Shown here: positions 1 through 9,170 of the stretch, piece after piece | Layout: each line of letters begins with the position of its first letter | How positions within the stretch are numbered: position 1 is the first letter of the stretch | The notes under the pieces: model-generated | The model's database searches: none | What the model was told of the DNA's origin: nothing | Seen by the model: the letters and a program-made list of their open reading frames with translations, nothing else | Origin: PCPOR2b sp965220385 | GTDB lineage: Bacteria > Poribacteria > WGA-4E > PCPOR2b | Length of the DNA: 64,000 nucleotides | Assembly (NCBI GenBank): GCA_965220385.1 | Contig: OZ244825.1 | Location: 4,216,001 to 4,280,000 of the forward strand | Direction of reading: 5' to 3' | Program-made: the position numbers and the translations under genes

Positions 1-1976
1 TCGCCCGTTTGGGAAAAGGCGGAGTGAGTTACGAGGACCGAGGGATCGCCTTTTCCCCCGATGGGAGTCGTCTTGCTGTGGCGACTAGCATGGGCGTTTG
101 GCTTTACGATGCAGAGACGTTTGATGAAATTGCACTGCTGACCGGGCATAAAGAACAAGTTGACGTTGTAGCGTTTTCCCCCGATAGCACAAAACTCGCT
201 TCGGTATCGGGCTTCCATTTCCCCGGAACCCTCAAACTCTGGGCTGTAAAGACAGGACAAAACATCGCTACACTCCAAGTGAAGAGTGGTTCGGTCAACT
301 CTGTGGCATTCTCGCCGGATGGCACCAAGCTCGCGTGGGCGGATCAACTGTGGGATGTGGAGACAAAACAACAACTCGACATACTCAAAGATAACAAGTT
401 GTTTGAAGTCGCCTTCTCGCCTGATGGAAAGATACTCGCGGGAACAGGTATAAGTGCCATTGGGCGGACGCGGTCGGGTGTTATCAAGCTTTACGATGTC
501 GAAACCGGACAACTCATCAACACCCTCGCTGCCACACAGCGCACAAAATTGAGTGAAAGTACAAAACGAATCTCATCGATCGCGTTTTCACCCGATGGGC
601 AGCTATTGGCTTCAGGGTCAGCAGATGGTGGAACGATCAAGCTGTGGGATGTAGAAACAGGACGAAATACTGCCACATTTACAGAGAAACCAGAGCCTAA
701 TAGCTCTATGTTGTGCGTCGTGTTCTCGCCGGATAGCACTAAACTCGCTGTAGGCTCAGTGGGGGGTATTAAACTGTTGAAAATATCGACAGGACAACAT
801 ATCTACACACGACGACATATCGACCTCGGCAAACTGGAGTTTTCGTCGAATGTTTTCTCCGTCGCGTTTTCACCAGACGGCAGAAAACTTGCCTCTGTGT
901 CATGGGATGGCGTCAAACTCTGGGATGTAGAGACAGGAAACAATCTCACCACCTTACAAGGGCATACACGGATGGTTGATTCTGTAGCGTTCTCTCCCGA
1001 CGGGTTGACACTCGCTTCCCAGCTGGTGGAAGGCATCCAAATATGGGAAATTGGCACCCAACAACACATTTTTACACTTGCAGAACCTTCAAACTTTGTC
1101 ACCTGTTTTGCATACTCACCAGATGGAACAAAACTCGTTACAGGTTCAGCGGATGCAAGGAATGCCGAACACACGCTTAAACTGTGGGATATAGAAACAG
1201 GACAAAGTCTCACCACCCTACGAGGGCACACGGACGTTGTAATCACTGTTGCGTACTCTCCAGACGGCCGGTTACTTGCTTCAGGATCAAAGGATAAAAC
1301 TATAAAACTGTGGACAGTTTCGACGGGAGAAAATATCGCCACACTACAAGGGCATGAGAAATTGGTTTTCTCTGTCGCGTTTTCGCCGGATGGCACAAAA
1401 CTCGCTTCGGGATCAGAAGATACCTCAATTCGGTTGTGGGAGATCCCGACAGGCAAAGCACTCTACACACTCGGCGGGGTGAATAGTCCTCAAGTCGGGG
1501 TCGAAGTCCTACCCGTCCCCCGCCCGGGACAGGACATCAGCGAACTTCAGATAGACGATGCGGCTGATCCTGAACCTGAGATCATTAGGGGGGTGGTTTT
1601 CTCTGTCGCGTTTTCGCCGGATGGGACGAAACTTGCCTCTGCGTCATGGGATAAGGTCAAACTATGGGATGTAGAGACAGGACAATATTTCGCAACATTT
1701 GCCAACGACTTGGAATCTTCAAGTTTCTCTGTGGTATTCTCACCGGACGGGACAAAAATCGCTTGCGGATCCTGGGAGGATAGGGTTGAATTGTGGGAGG
1801 TCTCAACACAAAAACATATCGCTGCATTCCCAGGCCATACCGGCTGGGTCCGCGCTGTGGCGTTCTCGCCGGATGGAACAAAAATCGCGTCGGGCTCCGT
1901 TGATGGCACAGTGCTGCTATGGGATGTGCCTAAAAGCATTAAGTTATACCCAAGTAAACAGCAGTCAAATCGATAA
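1..1976 (+). CDS. WD40 beta-propeller protein, 5' end outside window
   Basis: The protein is made almost entirely of WD40 repeats. I count about 14 'VAFSPDG-KLAS' blade motifs, most followed by 'KLWDVETG', which would fit two seven-bladed propellers. The last blade ends with 'LLWDVPKSIKLYP' close to the stop. The frame is open to the first base and starts directly in a blade. The TTG at position 9 is therefore only the first possible start inside the window, and the true N-terminus, possibly with a signal peptide or another domain, lies upstream. WD40 propellers are protein-interaction scaffolds and no catalytic residues are visible. The partner is unknown. The repeats also create long open frames on the opposite strand, which are shadows. 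Confidence 0.9.
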   Translation, partial: ARLGKGGVSYEDRGIAFSPDGSRLAVATSMGVWLYDAETFDEIALLTGHKEQVDVVAFSPDSTKLASVSGFHFPGTLKLWAVKTGQNIATLQVKSGSVNSVAFSPDGTKLAWADQLWDVETKQQLDILKDNKLFEVAFSPDGKILAGTGISAIGRTRSGVIKLYDVETGQLINTLAATQRTKLSESTKRISSIAFSPDGQLLASGSADGGTIKLWDVETGRNTATFTEKPEPNSSMLCVVFSPDSTKLAVGSVGGIKLLKISTGQHIYTRRHIDLGKLEFSSNVFSVAFSPDGRKLASVSWDGVKLWDVETGNNLTTLQGHTRMVDSVAFSPDGLTLASQLVEGIQIWEIGTQQHIFTLAEPSNFVTCFAYSPDGTKLVTGSADARNAEHTLKLWDIETGQSLTTLRGHTDVVITVAYSPDGRLLASGSKDKTIKLWTVSTGENIATLQGHEKLVFSVAFSPDGTKLASGSEDTSIRLWEIPTGKALYTLGGVNSPQVGVEVLPVPRPGQDISELQIDDAADPEPEIIRGVVFSVAFSPDGTKLASASWDKVKLWDVETGQYFATFANDLESSSFSVVFSPDGTKIACGSWEDRVELWEVSTQKHIAAFPGHTGWVRAVAFSPDGTKIASGSVDGTVLLWDVPKSIKLYPSKQQSNR

Positions 1977-2189
1977 AAACAGTTCTTCTCACCTACCAAT
2001 TGATGTTGAACCTCGCACTTCTGCTAAAAGCAGTATACAATCCACCAATCTACCTCCATTCTTGCGAACTGGCTGGTTGACCAGCGAGAATCGCACCCAC
2101 TCTTTGCTCCAATTTTCCCTAATCGAATAAACTCGACCTGCTTATTGTACTTTAATTGGCACTTTTCCATGACCGGTAATAGCTTGCGT
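1977..2189. other. intergenic, nothing recognised
   Basis: This short spacer lies between the WD40 stop and the first 458-bp repeat unit. I see no RNA gene, convincing terminator or coding signal. Confidence 0.5.
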
Positions 2190-2197
2190 CATTATAG

Positions 2198-2226
2198 TTG
2201 ATTTTAATCCGTATAAGGTTTATAAT
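2198..2226 (+). promoter_or_regulatory. sigma70-type promoter, first of four copies
   Basis: TTGATT at 2198-2203 and TATAAT at 2221-2226 are separated by exactly 17 bases. The repeats place identical copies at 2656-2684, 3114-3142 and 3572-3600. The predicted transcript has a long leader of about 170 nt before the porin ATG. Four promoters in series would drive the intact gene. Confidence 0.7.
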
Positions 2227-2405
2227 GGGTTCAGTGTTCTTCGGTTTCGGTTCGTCCGGGGATTAACTTCGATGATGAGTGCATTCGTACCCAGAAACGC
2301 ACGAAGCCCGAGCGCACCGATAATATGGCTCCAAAGATTTGCGGAGCAGCGAGAAAAAGGCAGGATAGTTCTTCGCCGGACTCTCAAAAACAGGGGAGAT
2401 ATTGC

Positions 2406-2867
2406 ATGAAAAATCGGGGGTACAAACGAATTTTCAGTCTCGGTATCGTGGGTCTGTTGTTCGTCTTACAATTGTCCGCTCTCGCGGAGGAGAAAAAAAG
2501 TCCGTTTAAAATTGGGGGTGCCCTGCGGGTGGGCTGGGCATACGGCAGTTACGGCGATGCTGACAACCCGCACCGCCGAAGCGAAAAGATTGGAGATGTC
2601 GATCTTGAGATTTTCCGCCTGAACTCCGATCTTGATTACCACAACATCATTATAGTTGATTTTAATCCGTATAAGGTTTATAATGGGTTCAGTGTTCTTC
2701 GGTTTCGGTTCGTCCGGGGATTAACTTCGATGATGAGTGCATTCGTACCCAGAAACGCACGAAGCCCGAGCGCACCGATAATATGGCTCCAAAGATTTGC
2801 GGAGCAGCGAGAAAAAGGCAGGATAGTTCTTCGCCGGACTCTCAAAAACAGGGGAGATATTGCATGA
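2406..2867 (+). pseudogene. truncated porin 5' copy 1
   Basis: The reading frame starts with the porin signal peptide (ATG 2406, SD GGGGAG just upstream) and about 80 porin codons. At the repeat junction it runs into the next unit's leader and adds about 70 non-porin residues. It ends at TGA 2865-2867, which overlaps the next copy's ATG at 2864 as ATGA. The 153-residue product would be secreted but cannot form a barrel. It may be made as a by-product of the amplification. Confidence 0.75.
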
Positions 2868-3325
2868 AAAATCGGGGGTACAAACGAATTTTCAGTCTCG
2901 GTATCGTGGGTCTGTTGTTCGTCTTACAATTGTCCGCTCTCGCGGAGGAGAAAAAAAGTCCGTTTAAAATTGGGGGTGCCCTGCGGGTGGGCTGGGCATA
3001 CGGCAGTTACGGCGATGCTGACAACCCGCACCGCCGAAGCGAAAAGATTGGAGATGTCGATCTTGAGATTTTCCGCCTGAACTCCGATCTTGATTACCAC
3101 AACATCATTATAGTTGATTTTAATCCGTATAAGGTTTATAATGGGTTCAGTGTTCTTCGGTTTCGGTTCGTCCGGGGATTAACTTCGATGATGAGTGCAT
3201 TCGTACCCAGAAACGCACGAAGCCCGAGCGCACCGATAATATGGCTCCAAAGATTTGCGGAGCAGCGAGAAAAAGGCAGGATAGTTCTTCGCCGGACTCT
3301 CAAAAACAGGGGAGATATTGCATGA
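2864..3325 (+). pseudogene. truncated porin 5' copy 2
   Basis: This is an exact copy of the preceding truncated frame, shifted by 458 bp. It starts inside the previous stop (ATGA) and its own TGA overlaps the ATG at 3322. It carries its own promoter and SD. Confidence 0.75.
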
Positions 3326-3783
3326 AAAATCGGGGGTACAAACGAATTTTCAGTCTCGGTATCGTGGGTCTGTTGTTCGTCTTACAATTGTCCGCTCTCG
3401 CGGAGGAGAAAAAAAGTCCGTTTAAAATTGGGGGTGCCCTGCGGGTGGGCTGGGCATACGGCAGTTACGGCGATGCTGACAACCCGCACCGCCGAAGCGA
3501 AAAGATTGGAGATGTCGATCTTGAGATTTTCCGCCTGAACTCCGATCTTGATTACCACAACATCATTATAGTTGATTTTAATCCGTATAAGGTTTATAAT
3601 GGGTTCAGTGTTCTTCGGTTTCGGTTCGTCCGGGGATTAACTTCGATGATGAGTGCATTCGTACCCAGAAACGCACGAAGCCCGAGCGCACCGATAATAT
3701 GGCTCCAAAGATTTGCGGAGCAGCGAGAAAAAGGCAGGATAGTTCTTCGCCGGACTCTCAAAAACAGGGGAGATATTGCATGA
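3322..3783 (+). pseudogene. truncated porin 5' copy 3
   Basis: This is the third identical truncated frame. Its TGA at 3781-3783 overlaps the ATG of the intact porin at 3780, so ribosomes finishing this frame could re-initiate on the complete gene. Confidence 0.75.
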
Positions 3784-5033
3784 AAAATCGGGGGTACAAA
3801 CGAATTTTCAGTCTCGGTATCGTGGGTCTGTTGTTCGTCTTACAATTGTCCGCTCTCGCGGAGGAGAAAAAAAGTCCGTTTAAAATTGGGGGTGCCCTGC
3901 GGGTGGGCTGGGCATACGGCAGTTACGGCGATGCTGACAACCCGCACCGCCGAAGCGAAAAGATTGGAGATGTCGATCTTGAGATTTTCCGCCTGAACTC
4001 CGATCTTGATTACCACAACATCATTAGCAGAATCGAATACCGATGGTACGACACCTACAGCATGATACACACCGCATGGTTGGGGTATAAACTCGGTGAT
4101 TTGGGCACGCTCAAGGCAGGTATTGTGCGGGCTCCGTTCGGGCCTGGTGCTTACGGTGTTTCTAGTAGCTGGTTCTTTGACCAACATTTTTATGTCGGGC
4201 TCGCTGACGATATGGATCTGGGAATCACATGGAGTGACACCCTCGGCAAACTAACCCTTGATGTGGGTTACTTTCTTCAGAGCGAATTCCAGACGGATGG
4301 AAGTAGCCTTGCGAGTTCGCGATACAGCTATGATATTGTCAGGTGGGAAGAACAAGCCGATGCAGACGGAAATGTTGCATGGGGCGCCGGTGAAAACGGG
4401 TTTGATGAGCAGCATCAATTAAACCTTCGTGCAATCTATGCTCTCGAAAACATTGCAGATCTGGGTGCGTCGGTTCAATATGGGTTGCTGAAGGGAACCA
4501 ATGTGGATGATGATGGCGCGAATCACTACGCGTTTTCTGCACACATGAAGAACGCGTTCGCAGATTTCACGCTCCTTTCACAATTCTCCTATTACGCGTA
4601 TAATATCACCGATGATACGCCGTGGGGCACCGGTGACCTAATTCCAATGGGTGCTTACGACTTTGCTTGGCCCATAGCATCCCAGGGATTAATACCCGCG
4701 CTATCGCTGCGTTATGGCGGCATAGACACAGCCGGTATCTCATGGATTGACAGTCTTACACCTTATGTTGAGTGGAGCACCATCCTCAAAACGGTGGATG
4801 ACTTCAACAGCAGTGCCTTGATGACGGTGGGTGCTAGCTGGACGCTCTTTGGTGCACTGTATGTCTATAGCGATCTGGCACTTTCCAACGGCAACGGATT
4901 TGTCGGTCACGTCGATGCTGACGGTAACATAGAGGACTACGCCAACATCTATACAGGGGCTGGTGACTATGGTGCCAACGGAAATAACGCATGGAATTGG
5001 CGGTTTAATGTTAACTTCGGATACTATTTCTAA
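3780..5033 (+). CDS. outer-membrane porin-like beta-barrel protein
   Basis: The protein is 417 residues long with a clear signal peptide: 'RGYKR', a hydrophobic stretch, and probable cleavage after LSALA at residue 27. The mature part has alternating polar and hydrophobic residues with many aromatic ends, as in beta-strands. It finishes 'FNVNFGYYF', and a terminal aromatic preceded by an alternating strand is the usual BAM recognition signal. I chose the ATG at 3780 because SD GGGGAG precedes it and the signal peptide starts there; the frame is open 81 bases further upstream. The gene is followed after 60 bases by a BCCT transporter on the same strand, so the pair may move one solute across both membranes. 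The specific porin family is not identified. Confidence 0.82.
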   Translation: MKNRGYKRIFSLGIVGLLFVLQLSALAEEKKSPFKIGGALRVGWAYGSYGDADNPHRRSEKIGDVDLEIFRLNSDLDYHNIISRIEYRWYDTYSMIHTAWLGYKLGDLGTLKAGIVRAPFGPGAYGVSSSWFFDQHFYVGLADDMDLGITWSDTLGKLTLDVGYFLQSEFQTDGSSLASSRYSYDIVRWEEQADADGNVAWGAGENGFDEQHQLNLRAIYALENIADLGASVQYGLLKGTNVDDDGANHYAFSAHMKNAFADFTLLSQFSYYAYNITDDTPWGTGDLIPMGAYDFAWPIASQGLIPALSLRYGGIDTAGISWIDSLTPYVEWSTILKTVDDFNSSALMTVGASWTLFGALYVYSDLALSNGNGFVGHVDADGNIEDYANIYTGAGDYGANGNNAWNWRFNVNFGYYF

Positions 5034-5093
5034 ACCTCTACGCTTGTAGGGATAGACCGCTACGTCTGTCCAACTCGAAGGAGAATTTTGAAA

Positions 5094-6650
5094 ATGCGTG
5101 AAGAAGGAAAGGGACCGCAACTACCGGAGGAAAAGGAGTACCGAAAGTTATTCGGTTTAGACATCTACCTGACTCCAGTATTCGTGATTGCCAGTATTGC
5201 TATTGTGATATTTGTCATCGGATCACTCGTCTTCCAGGAAGGCGCGACAAAACTGTTTGGAGATGTCCGCGTCTGGCTCACCACGAACCTCGACTGGTTG
5301 TTCATGATTACCGTCAATCTTGTCTGTCTGTTTTGTCTGATTGTGGCGTTCTCACCGCTCGGAAAGATACGCCTCGGGGGGCCCGAGGCGACACCCGAGT
5401 ACTCCAACATAACTTGGCTTGCGATGCTCTTCGCTGCGGGCATCGGCATTGGCTTACTGTTTTTCGGAGTGGCAGAGCCGATGTACTACCTGCAGAGTCC
5501 CCCGCTCGGCATTACCGCAGGAACGGCGGAGGCCGCTACAGCAGGTATAGCAGCGACGGTTTTCCACTGGGGAATACAAGGTTGGGCGGTCTACGGCGTC
5601 GTCGGGCTCGCACTCGCGTTTTTCGCCTACAACCGGGGACTTCCCCTCACCATGCGCTCGGCATTCTATCCCATATTCGGTGACCGTGTCTGGGGATGGC
5701 CCGGCCACGTCATTGATACGTTTGCCATATTCGCAGGGATGTTTGGACTCGCAACCTCGCTCGGCTTGGGGGTACAACAGGTTACCTCGGGCCTTAACTA
5801 TCTGTTCGGGATCCCAGCGAATAGCGTCACCATGGTGGTGTTGATTGCAGTGATAACAGGCATCGCGATGACATCCGTGCTGACCGGTATTAATGTTGGG
5901 ATCAAGCGTCTGAGCCAGTTCAATGTAATTCTCGCCTTTCTGCTGCTGTTGGCAGTTATCATACTTGGTCCCACCCTCTACATTATCCGCACGATGGGCG
6001 CCGGGCTTGTTGACTATGCCATGAAGATTGTGCCACTCAGCAACTGGATAGGACGCACGGATACCGGCTTCTTCCATGACTGGACCACGTTCTACTGGGC
6101 ATGGTGGATAGCTTGGGCACCATTCATCGGAACCTTCATTGCCCGCATTTCAAAGGGACGGACAGTACGCCAGTTCGTGATCTTTGTGCTCCTTCTACCG
6201 ACGCTGTTATGTTTGCTGTGGTTTGGTGCATTTGGCGGTACCGCACTCCATCAGCACACCGTTGATGGGTATAACGGTGTGGCAGAGGAAGTTGGGGCTT
6301 GGAAGTTGGAACTTGCGTTGTTCAAAATGTTCGATGAACTGCCGTGGACAACCTTACTTTCCTCCGTCGCGATGCTGCTGACAATCATCTTCTTCGTTAC
6401 CTCATCGGACTCCGGCTCTCTGATCATCGATATCATCGCAGCCGGCGGTAAGGTTGACGCACCAGTCTCTCAACGTGTGTTCTGGTGTAGCCTTGAAGGG
6501 TTGGTTGCCATCGCACTGCTGCTTGGCGGCGGTCTGAAGTCGTTGCAAGCGGCATCGCTCGCAACCGGCTTCCCGTTCGCTTTCGTTCTGTTGGGAATGG
6601 CGGTTTGCGTCTGGATAGGGCTTCGGAGCGAATCGCGTGAATCGGGATGA
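5094..6650 (+). CDS. BCCT-family betaine/choline/carnitine transporter
   Basis: This is an inner-membrane carrier of 518 residues, within the usual BCCT range. The glycine-rich segment 'GIGIGLLFFGVAEP' at residues 116-129 and the tryptophan-rich signature 'WAWWIAWAPFIG' near residue 335 are the family hallmarks, with about 12 hydrophobic spans. It probably takes up glycine betaine or a related quaternary ammonium or sulfonium compound; the exact substrate and coupling ion cannot be read. The ATG at 5094 has SD AAGGAG ten bases upstream and is preferred to the TTG at 5088. The C-terminus is short, without the long osmosensing tail of BetP. A small hairpin (5050-5071) lies between porin and carrier. 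Confidence 0.9.
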   Translation: MREEGKGPQLPEEKEYRKLFGLDIYLTPVFVIASIAIVIFVIGSLVFQEGATKLFGDVRVWLTTNLDWLFMITVNLVCLFCLIVAFSPLGKIRLGGPEATPEYSNITWLAMLFAAGIGIGLLFFGVAEPMYYLQSPPLGITAGTAEAATAGIAATVFHWGIQGWAVYGVVGLALAFFAYNRGLPLTMRSAFYPIFGDRVWGWPGHVIDTFAIFAGMFGLATSLGLGVQQVTSGLNYLFGIPANSVTMVVLIAVITGIAMTSVLTGINVGIKRLSQFNVILAFLLLLAVIILGPTLYIIRTMGAGLVDYAMKIVPLSNWIGRTDTGFFHDWTTFYWAWWIAWAPFIGTFIARISKGRTVRQFVIFVLLLPTLLCLLWFGAFGGTALHQHTVDGYNGVAEEVGAWKLELALFKMFDELPWTTLLSSVAMLLTIIFFVTSSDSGSLIIDIIAAGGKVDAPVSQRVFWCSLEGLVAIALLLGGGLKSLQAASLATGFPFAFVLLGMAVCVWIGLRSESRESG

Positions 6651-6666
6651 TTTGTCACGAAGTTTT

Positions 6667-6700
6667 AGATGTGCTCTGCCGAGCTCTCCAGAGCACATCT
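6667..6700. terminator. 12-bp hairpin between convergent genes
   Basis: AGATGTGCTCTG (6667-6678) and CAGAGCACATCT (6689-6700) form a perfect stem with a 10-base loop. It sits between the convergent BCCT and dioxygenase genes. No T-tract follows on either strand, so it may be a 3' stability hairpin rather than a classical terminator. Confidence 0.55.
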
Positions 6701-6745
6701 AATCCAAGTCGACACACCATGAAAAAAGAGTTCTTACATTAACGG

Positions 6746-7810
6746 TTAAGCACGCACCACGTCGGACCAATCCCGCCAGATATCGCCATCGGTATTGTCC
6801 ACCACGAGCGCGTCGGGAACCGATTCAGGCGTCTTTTTAAAACCGTAGATTGTCGCTTGACGGATAACATCGTTAGAAGCGTTCTGTCCGGCGATGTGCA
6901 GAATTTTGGTGTGCCACAACACCACTGTGCCGGTGGGACCGTGGCAATCAAACGGTTCGGTATCCGCCTTAATCTCCCCAATGACAGGGTCAATATAACC
7001 ACCCGCTTTGCGTACCGTCAAGTGTTTGTCGGTATGCTTCTCGCCCTCTTTGAAAGCCTTCCACTGTTCGGGCCAGATCCGAGAGTGACTCCCGGGCCAT
7101 ACCATAAATCCGCCGGAGTTGGGCGGTACATCCGAAATGTACGCTGACATCTGTAGCCGCCATCGACCGTAGCACGCGCCGTCGGAGTGCGCCCCCCGGT
7201 ATTCGGGGGCATGGGACGGACTGTTCGGTAGGGTACAATACAACCCACGAGTCCCCTGCCCATTGAGCCACACCGGTCCGGTTTCGGGCAGTTGCAGCGC
7301 AGGTTCTGTTGTGAAGGTGCCTCCTGAGGACCAACCCATCGTGTCGCCCACATGAGAATTCAGCCCGCCCACAGCATCATCGCACATAAAGCATGGGCCA
7401 GTCGTATAGCCCGACTCATCAAGTCCAGCGGGCCACACCACCGTCCCTTCCCCAAGAAGCTGCTCAGCAACCCGCCAAAGTGCACGAGGAGCCAAGTTAA
7501 GCAACAATTCCGACGCCCCGTTGCGGACTGTGAACCGGTGTCCGTTGCCGCTAAAATACGGATCGCCCCCGCCTTCGGGTCGATGCTGTAGTTTGGTATT
7601 CTCCTCCTCAGTGATGGGTCCCCATGTGGAGGGATCATCTCTTTTCATTCGCGGCAGGTGCGTCTGAATCACCTCCCACATTTCGTCACGCGCTTGGCGG
7701 CAGAGCGCCGGGTCGAGAACCCCTTTGAGCACTAAAAAGCCATCACGTTTGAACTGATCAATTTGGTCTGCTGTCAAGGGCTCAATTGACTTCAAACTTG
7801 GCGTAGACAT
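6746..7810 (-). CDS. phytanoyl-CoA dioxygenase (PhyH) family protein
   Basis: This is an Fe(II)/2-oxoglutarate-dependent oxygenase. The N-terminal 'FKRDGFLVLKGVLDP' is the common PhyH opening. The iron ligands fit 'AHSDG' (His and Asp near residues 208-210 from the ATG) and the distal His in 'TKILHIAG' near residue 305, followed by Arg in 'VIRQATIYGF' for 2-oxoglutarate. The ATG at 7810 has SD AAGGGGA about nine bases upstream, while the GTG at 7816 lies too close to it. The substrate is unknown; relatives hydroxylate very different small molecules. It stands alone, convergent with the BCCT carrier, and is one of three PhyH-type genes in the window. Confidence 0.88.
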   Translation of the reverse strand: MSTPSLKSIEPLTADQIDQFKRDGFLVLKGVLDPALCRQARDEMWEVIQTHLPRMKRDDPSTWGPITEEENTKLQHRPEGGGDPYFSGNGHRFTVRNGASELLLNLAPRALWRVAEQLLGEGTVVWPAGLDESGYTTGPCFMCDDAVGGLNSHVGDTMGWSSGGTFTTEPALQLPETGPVWLNGQGTRGLYCTLPNSPSHAPEYRGAHSDGACYGRWRLQMSAYISDVPPNSGGFMVWPGSHSRIWPEQWKAFKEGEKHTDKHLTVRKAGGYIDPVIGEIKADTEPFDCHGPTGTVVLWHTKILHIAGQNASNDVIRQATIYGFKKTPESVPDALVVDNTDGDIWRDWSDVVRA

Positions 7811-8029
7811 GGTCACTTTCCCCTTATTGTATGTTATTAGACGTTACGGCGCACTTACTTGCGAAACCATCTCTGGTCTTGATTGTAAACTTTCAACTAT
7901 GAAAAAACGCTAAAAGTGTTAGATTTTGTTAGATTCTGCTAACATCCCAGCCGCGCCGAATAATCGCAGCAACGAAACTCAGTAGCGTGAAAGGCTACGT
8001 TCTCGGGGTTAAATTTACTCCATAACGAT

Positions 8030-8914
8030 TCATTCCATCTCGCTAGTCACAAGGGTCTCAGTGCCGAACCCCTCTTTTCGAATACGTCGGTCAAAGTAGA
8101 GCAACGTGATCCCGATTGGTGTTAACGGGAGCACCAAGCTATTGACAGCATCATTGATAAAAGAGTGAATCACATAAGTGGCCAAGCCATCCCAATCCGT
8201 GAGTTCGGGTGAGAGCATCCGTTGAAACAGTTGTAGTGGTCCCCCTTCACCGCTTACCACCTCCGTGAAACCGAAAGCAAATAGTAAAAAGAACTGAAGC
8301 ACAATTTGAATCATGAAACCGAGCAGAAAGATTGCCAACATGATGCCACAGACATACCACCACGCTCCTCTGACCAATTCACGGCTGCGTTTCAGTGCGT
8401 TTGTCGCCGAAGTCCCCTCAATCAAAGCCGCCTGTGCGTAGAAACCCCATCGCGTCCCAAAATAGATGGAAAACGGAATCCCGACGATAGTTAGCGCTAA
8501 CAGCCCAACAACCAGCATCCAGAGTAAAAAACTTCCGAGGTAGGCCCCAAATCGGCGTGTGACCTGCCCGAATGCTGCACCAGCGGTGATCTCCTCACCT
8601 AAATAGAGCTGACCACCGGTGAACAGGAGCGCACCCGCGGAGAACAGTGCGACTGAAATGGTAATCCAGACGACAACAAGATCTATCGCAATTGTCAACC
8701 CTTGCAAGCCAGAATCCTTAAAAAAAAGTGTTGAGACAGCTGTGAACAGGTTCGCTCCGAACGTAAAAATAAAATAAACAGCACAGATGCCCAAAATCAG
8801 GCGAAAATGGTTCCGGTAGATGCTGAATACCGCTTCTAAAATATCCATGAAACCCATCGGTTGAAACGTTGTTCTTGCGACAATCTCACTGCTGTTCACG
8901 TTGGGATTTAACAT
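8030..8914 (-). CDS. multi-pass membrane protein, paralogue of the protein at 57.6 kb
   Basis: The protein has 294 residues with about six hydrophobic segments and no soluble domain. The N-terminus 'TTFQPMGFMDILEAVFSIYRNHF' and the C-terminus 'LLYFDRRIRKEGF' match the pattern of the protein at 57624-58406 ('YQFQPMGVRQIFFNAL', 'LYYDLRIRKEGY'), so the two are paralogues. The family resembles the membrane domain found next to some glycerophosphodiester phosphodiesterases, but no catalytic motif is present and I assign no function. The ATG at 8914 has AAGGGGG about ten bases upstream; an upstream GTG at 8938 would place that SD inside the gene. Confidence 0.75.
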   Translation of the reverse strand: MLNPNVNSSEIVARTTFQPMGFMDILEAVFSIYRNHFRLILGICAVYFIFTFGANLFTAVSTLFFKDSGLQGLTIAIDLVVVWITISVALFSAGALLFTGGQLYLGEEITAGAAFGQVTRRFGAYLGSFLLWMLVVGLLALTIVGIPFSIYFGTRWGFYAQAALIEGTSATNALKRSRELVRGAWWYVCGIMLAIFLLGFMIQIVLQFFLLFAFGFTEVVSGEGGPLQLFQRMLSPELTDWDGLATYVIHSFINDAVNSLVLPLTPIGITLLYFDRRIRKEGFGTETLVTSEME

Positions 8915-9170
8915 TTTTTCCGCGCCCCCTTTCGACACTCCAGCAAAAGTATAACATATCGCTTAACGACTATCAAGCATCGCTCTGGTACCGTTCAGAG
9001 AAACGAGATAAGGCGCAACACAACCGTTGGGCGTCAATAACCAATATCTTAATCTACCGGCAAAAATGCACCGCTATAGGGTATAATATATAATAATGCA
9101 ATTTATCACTCGTGGAACAATGAGCATAAACTAACCCTTTCGCACCAAATAATGGCAGGGAAATATAACT
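8915..9170. promoter_or_regulatory. divergent promoter region
   Basis: This intergenic stretch lies between the divergent membrane-protein gene and the binding-protein array. TATAAT occurs at 9082-9087 and again at 9089-9094, upstream of the first binding-protein gene. No good -35 hexamer stands at the right distance, so a promoter here is plausible but weak. Confidence 0.35.

Larger units (their letters stand above)
2190..4021 (+). repeat. four exact tandem 458-bp units carrying porin promoter, leader and 5' coding region
   Basis: The units are 2190-2647, 2648-3105, 3106-3563 and 3564-4021, followed by the unrepeated rest of the porin gene. The copies look identical base for base; the encoded segments certainly are. 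The outer junctions share the 6-base stretch TCATTA (2189-2194 and 4021-4026), which suggests duplication through microhomology. Each unit holds a promoter (TTGATT, 17-nt spacer, TATAAT), a leader of about 170 nt, the SD, and the first 80 or so codons of the porin. Because 458 is not a multiple of three, reading across a junction changes frame. Possible explanations are a recent gene-expression amplification or an assembly error. Confidence 0.97.

Noticed and set aside
803..1456. Long minus-strand open frame opposite the WD40 gene
   Set aside because: It is the antisense of repeated 'FSPDG' codons; the repetitive composition keeps the frame open without coding signals.
2325..2405. 27-codon N-terminal extension of each porin frame
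   Set aside because: There is no SD before it, it is charged rather than signal-like, and the SD plus signal peptide point to the downstream ATG.
2190..4021. CRISPR-like array
   Set aside because: The 458-bp units are contiguous with no spacers, and they contain a promoter and coding sequence.
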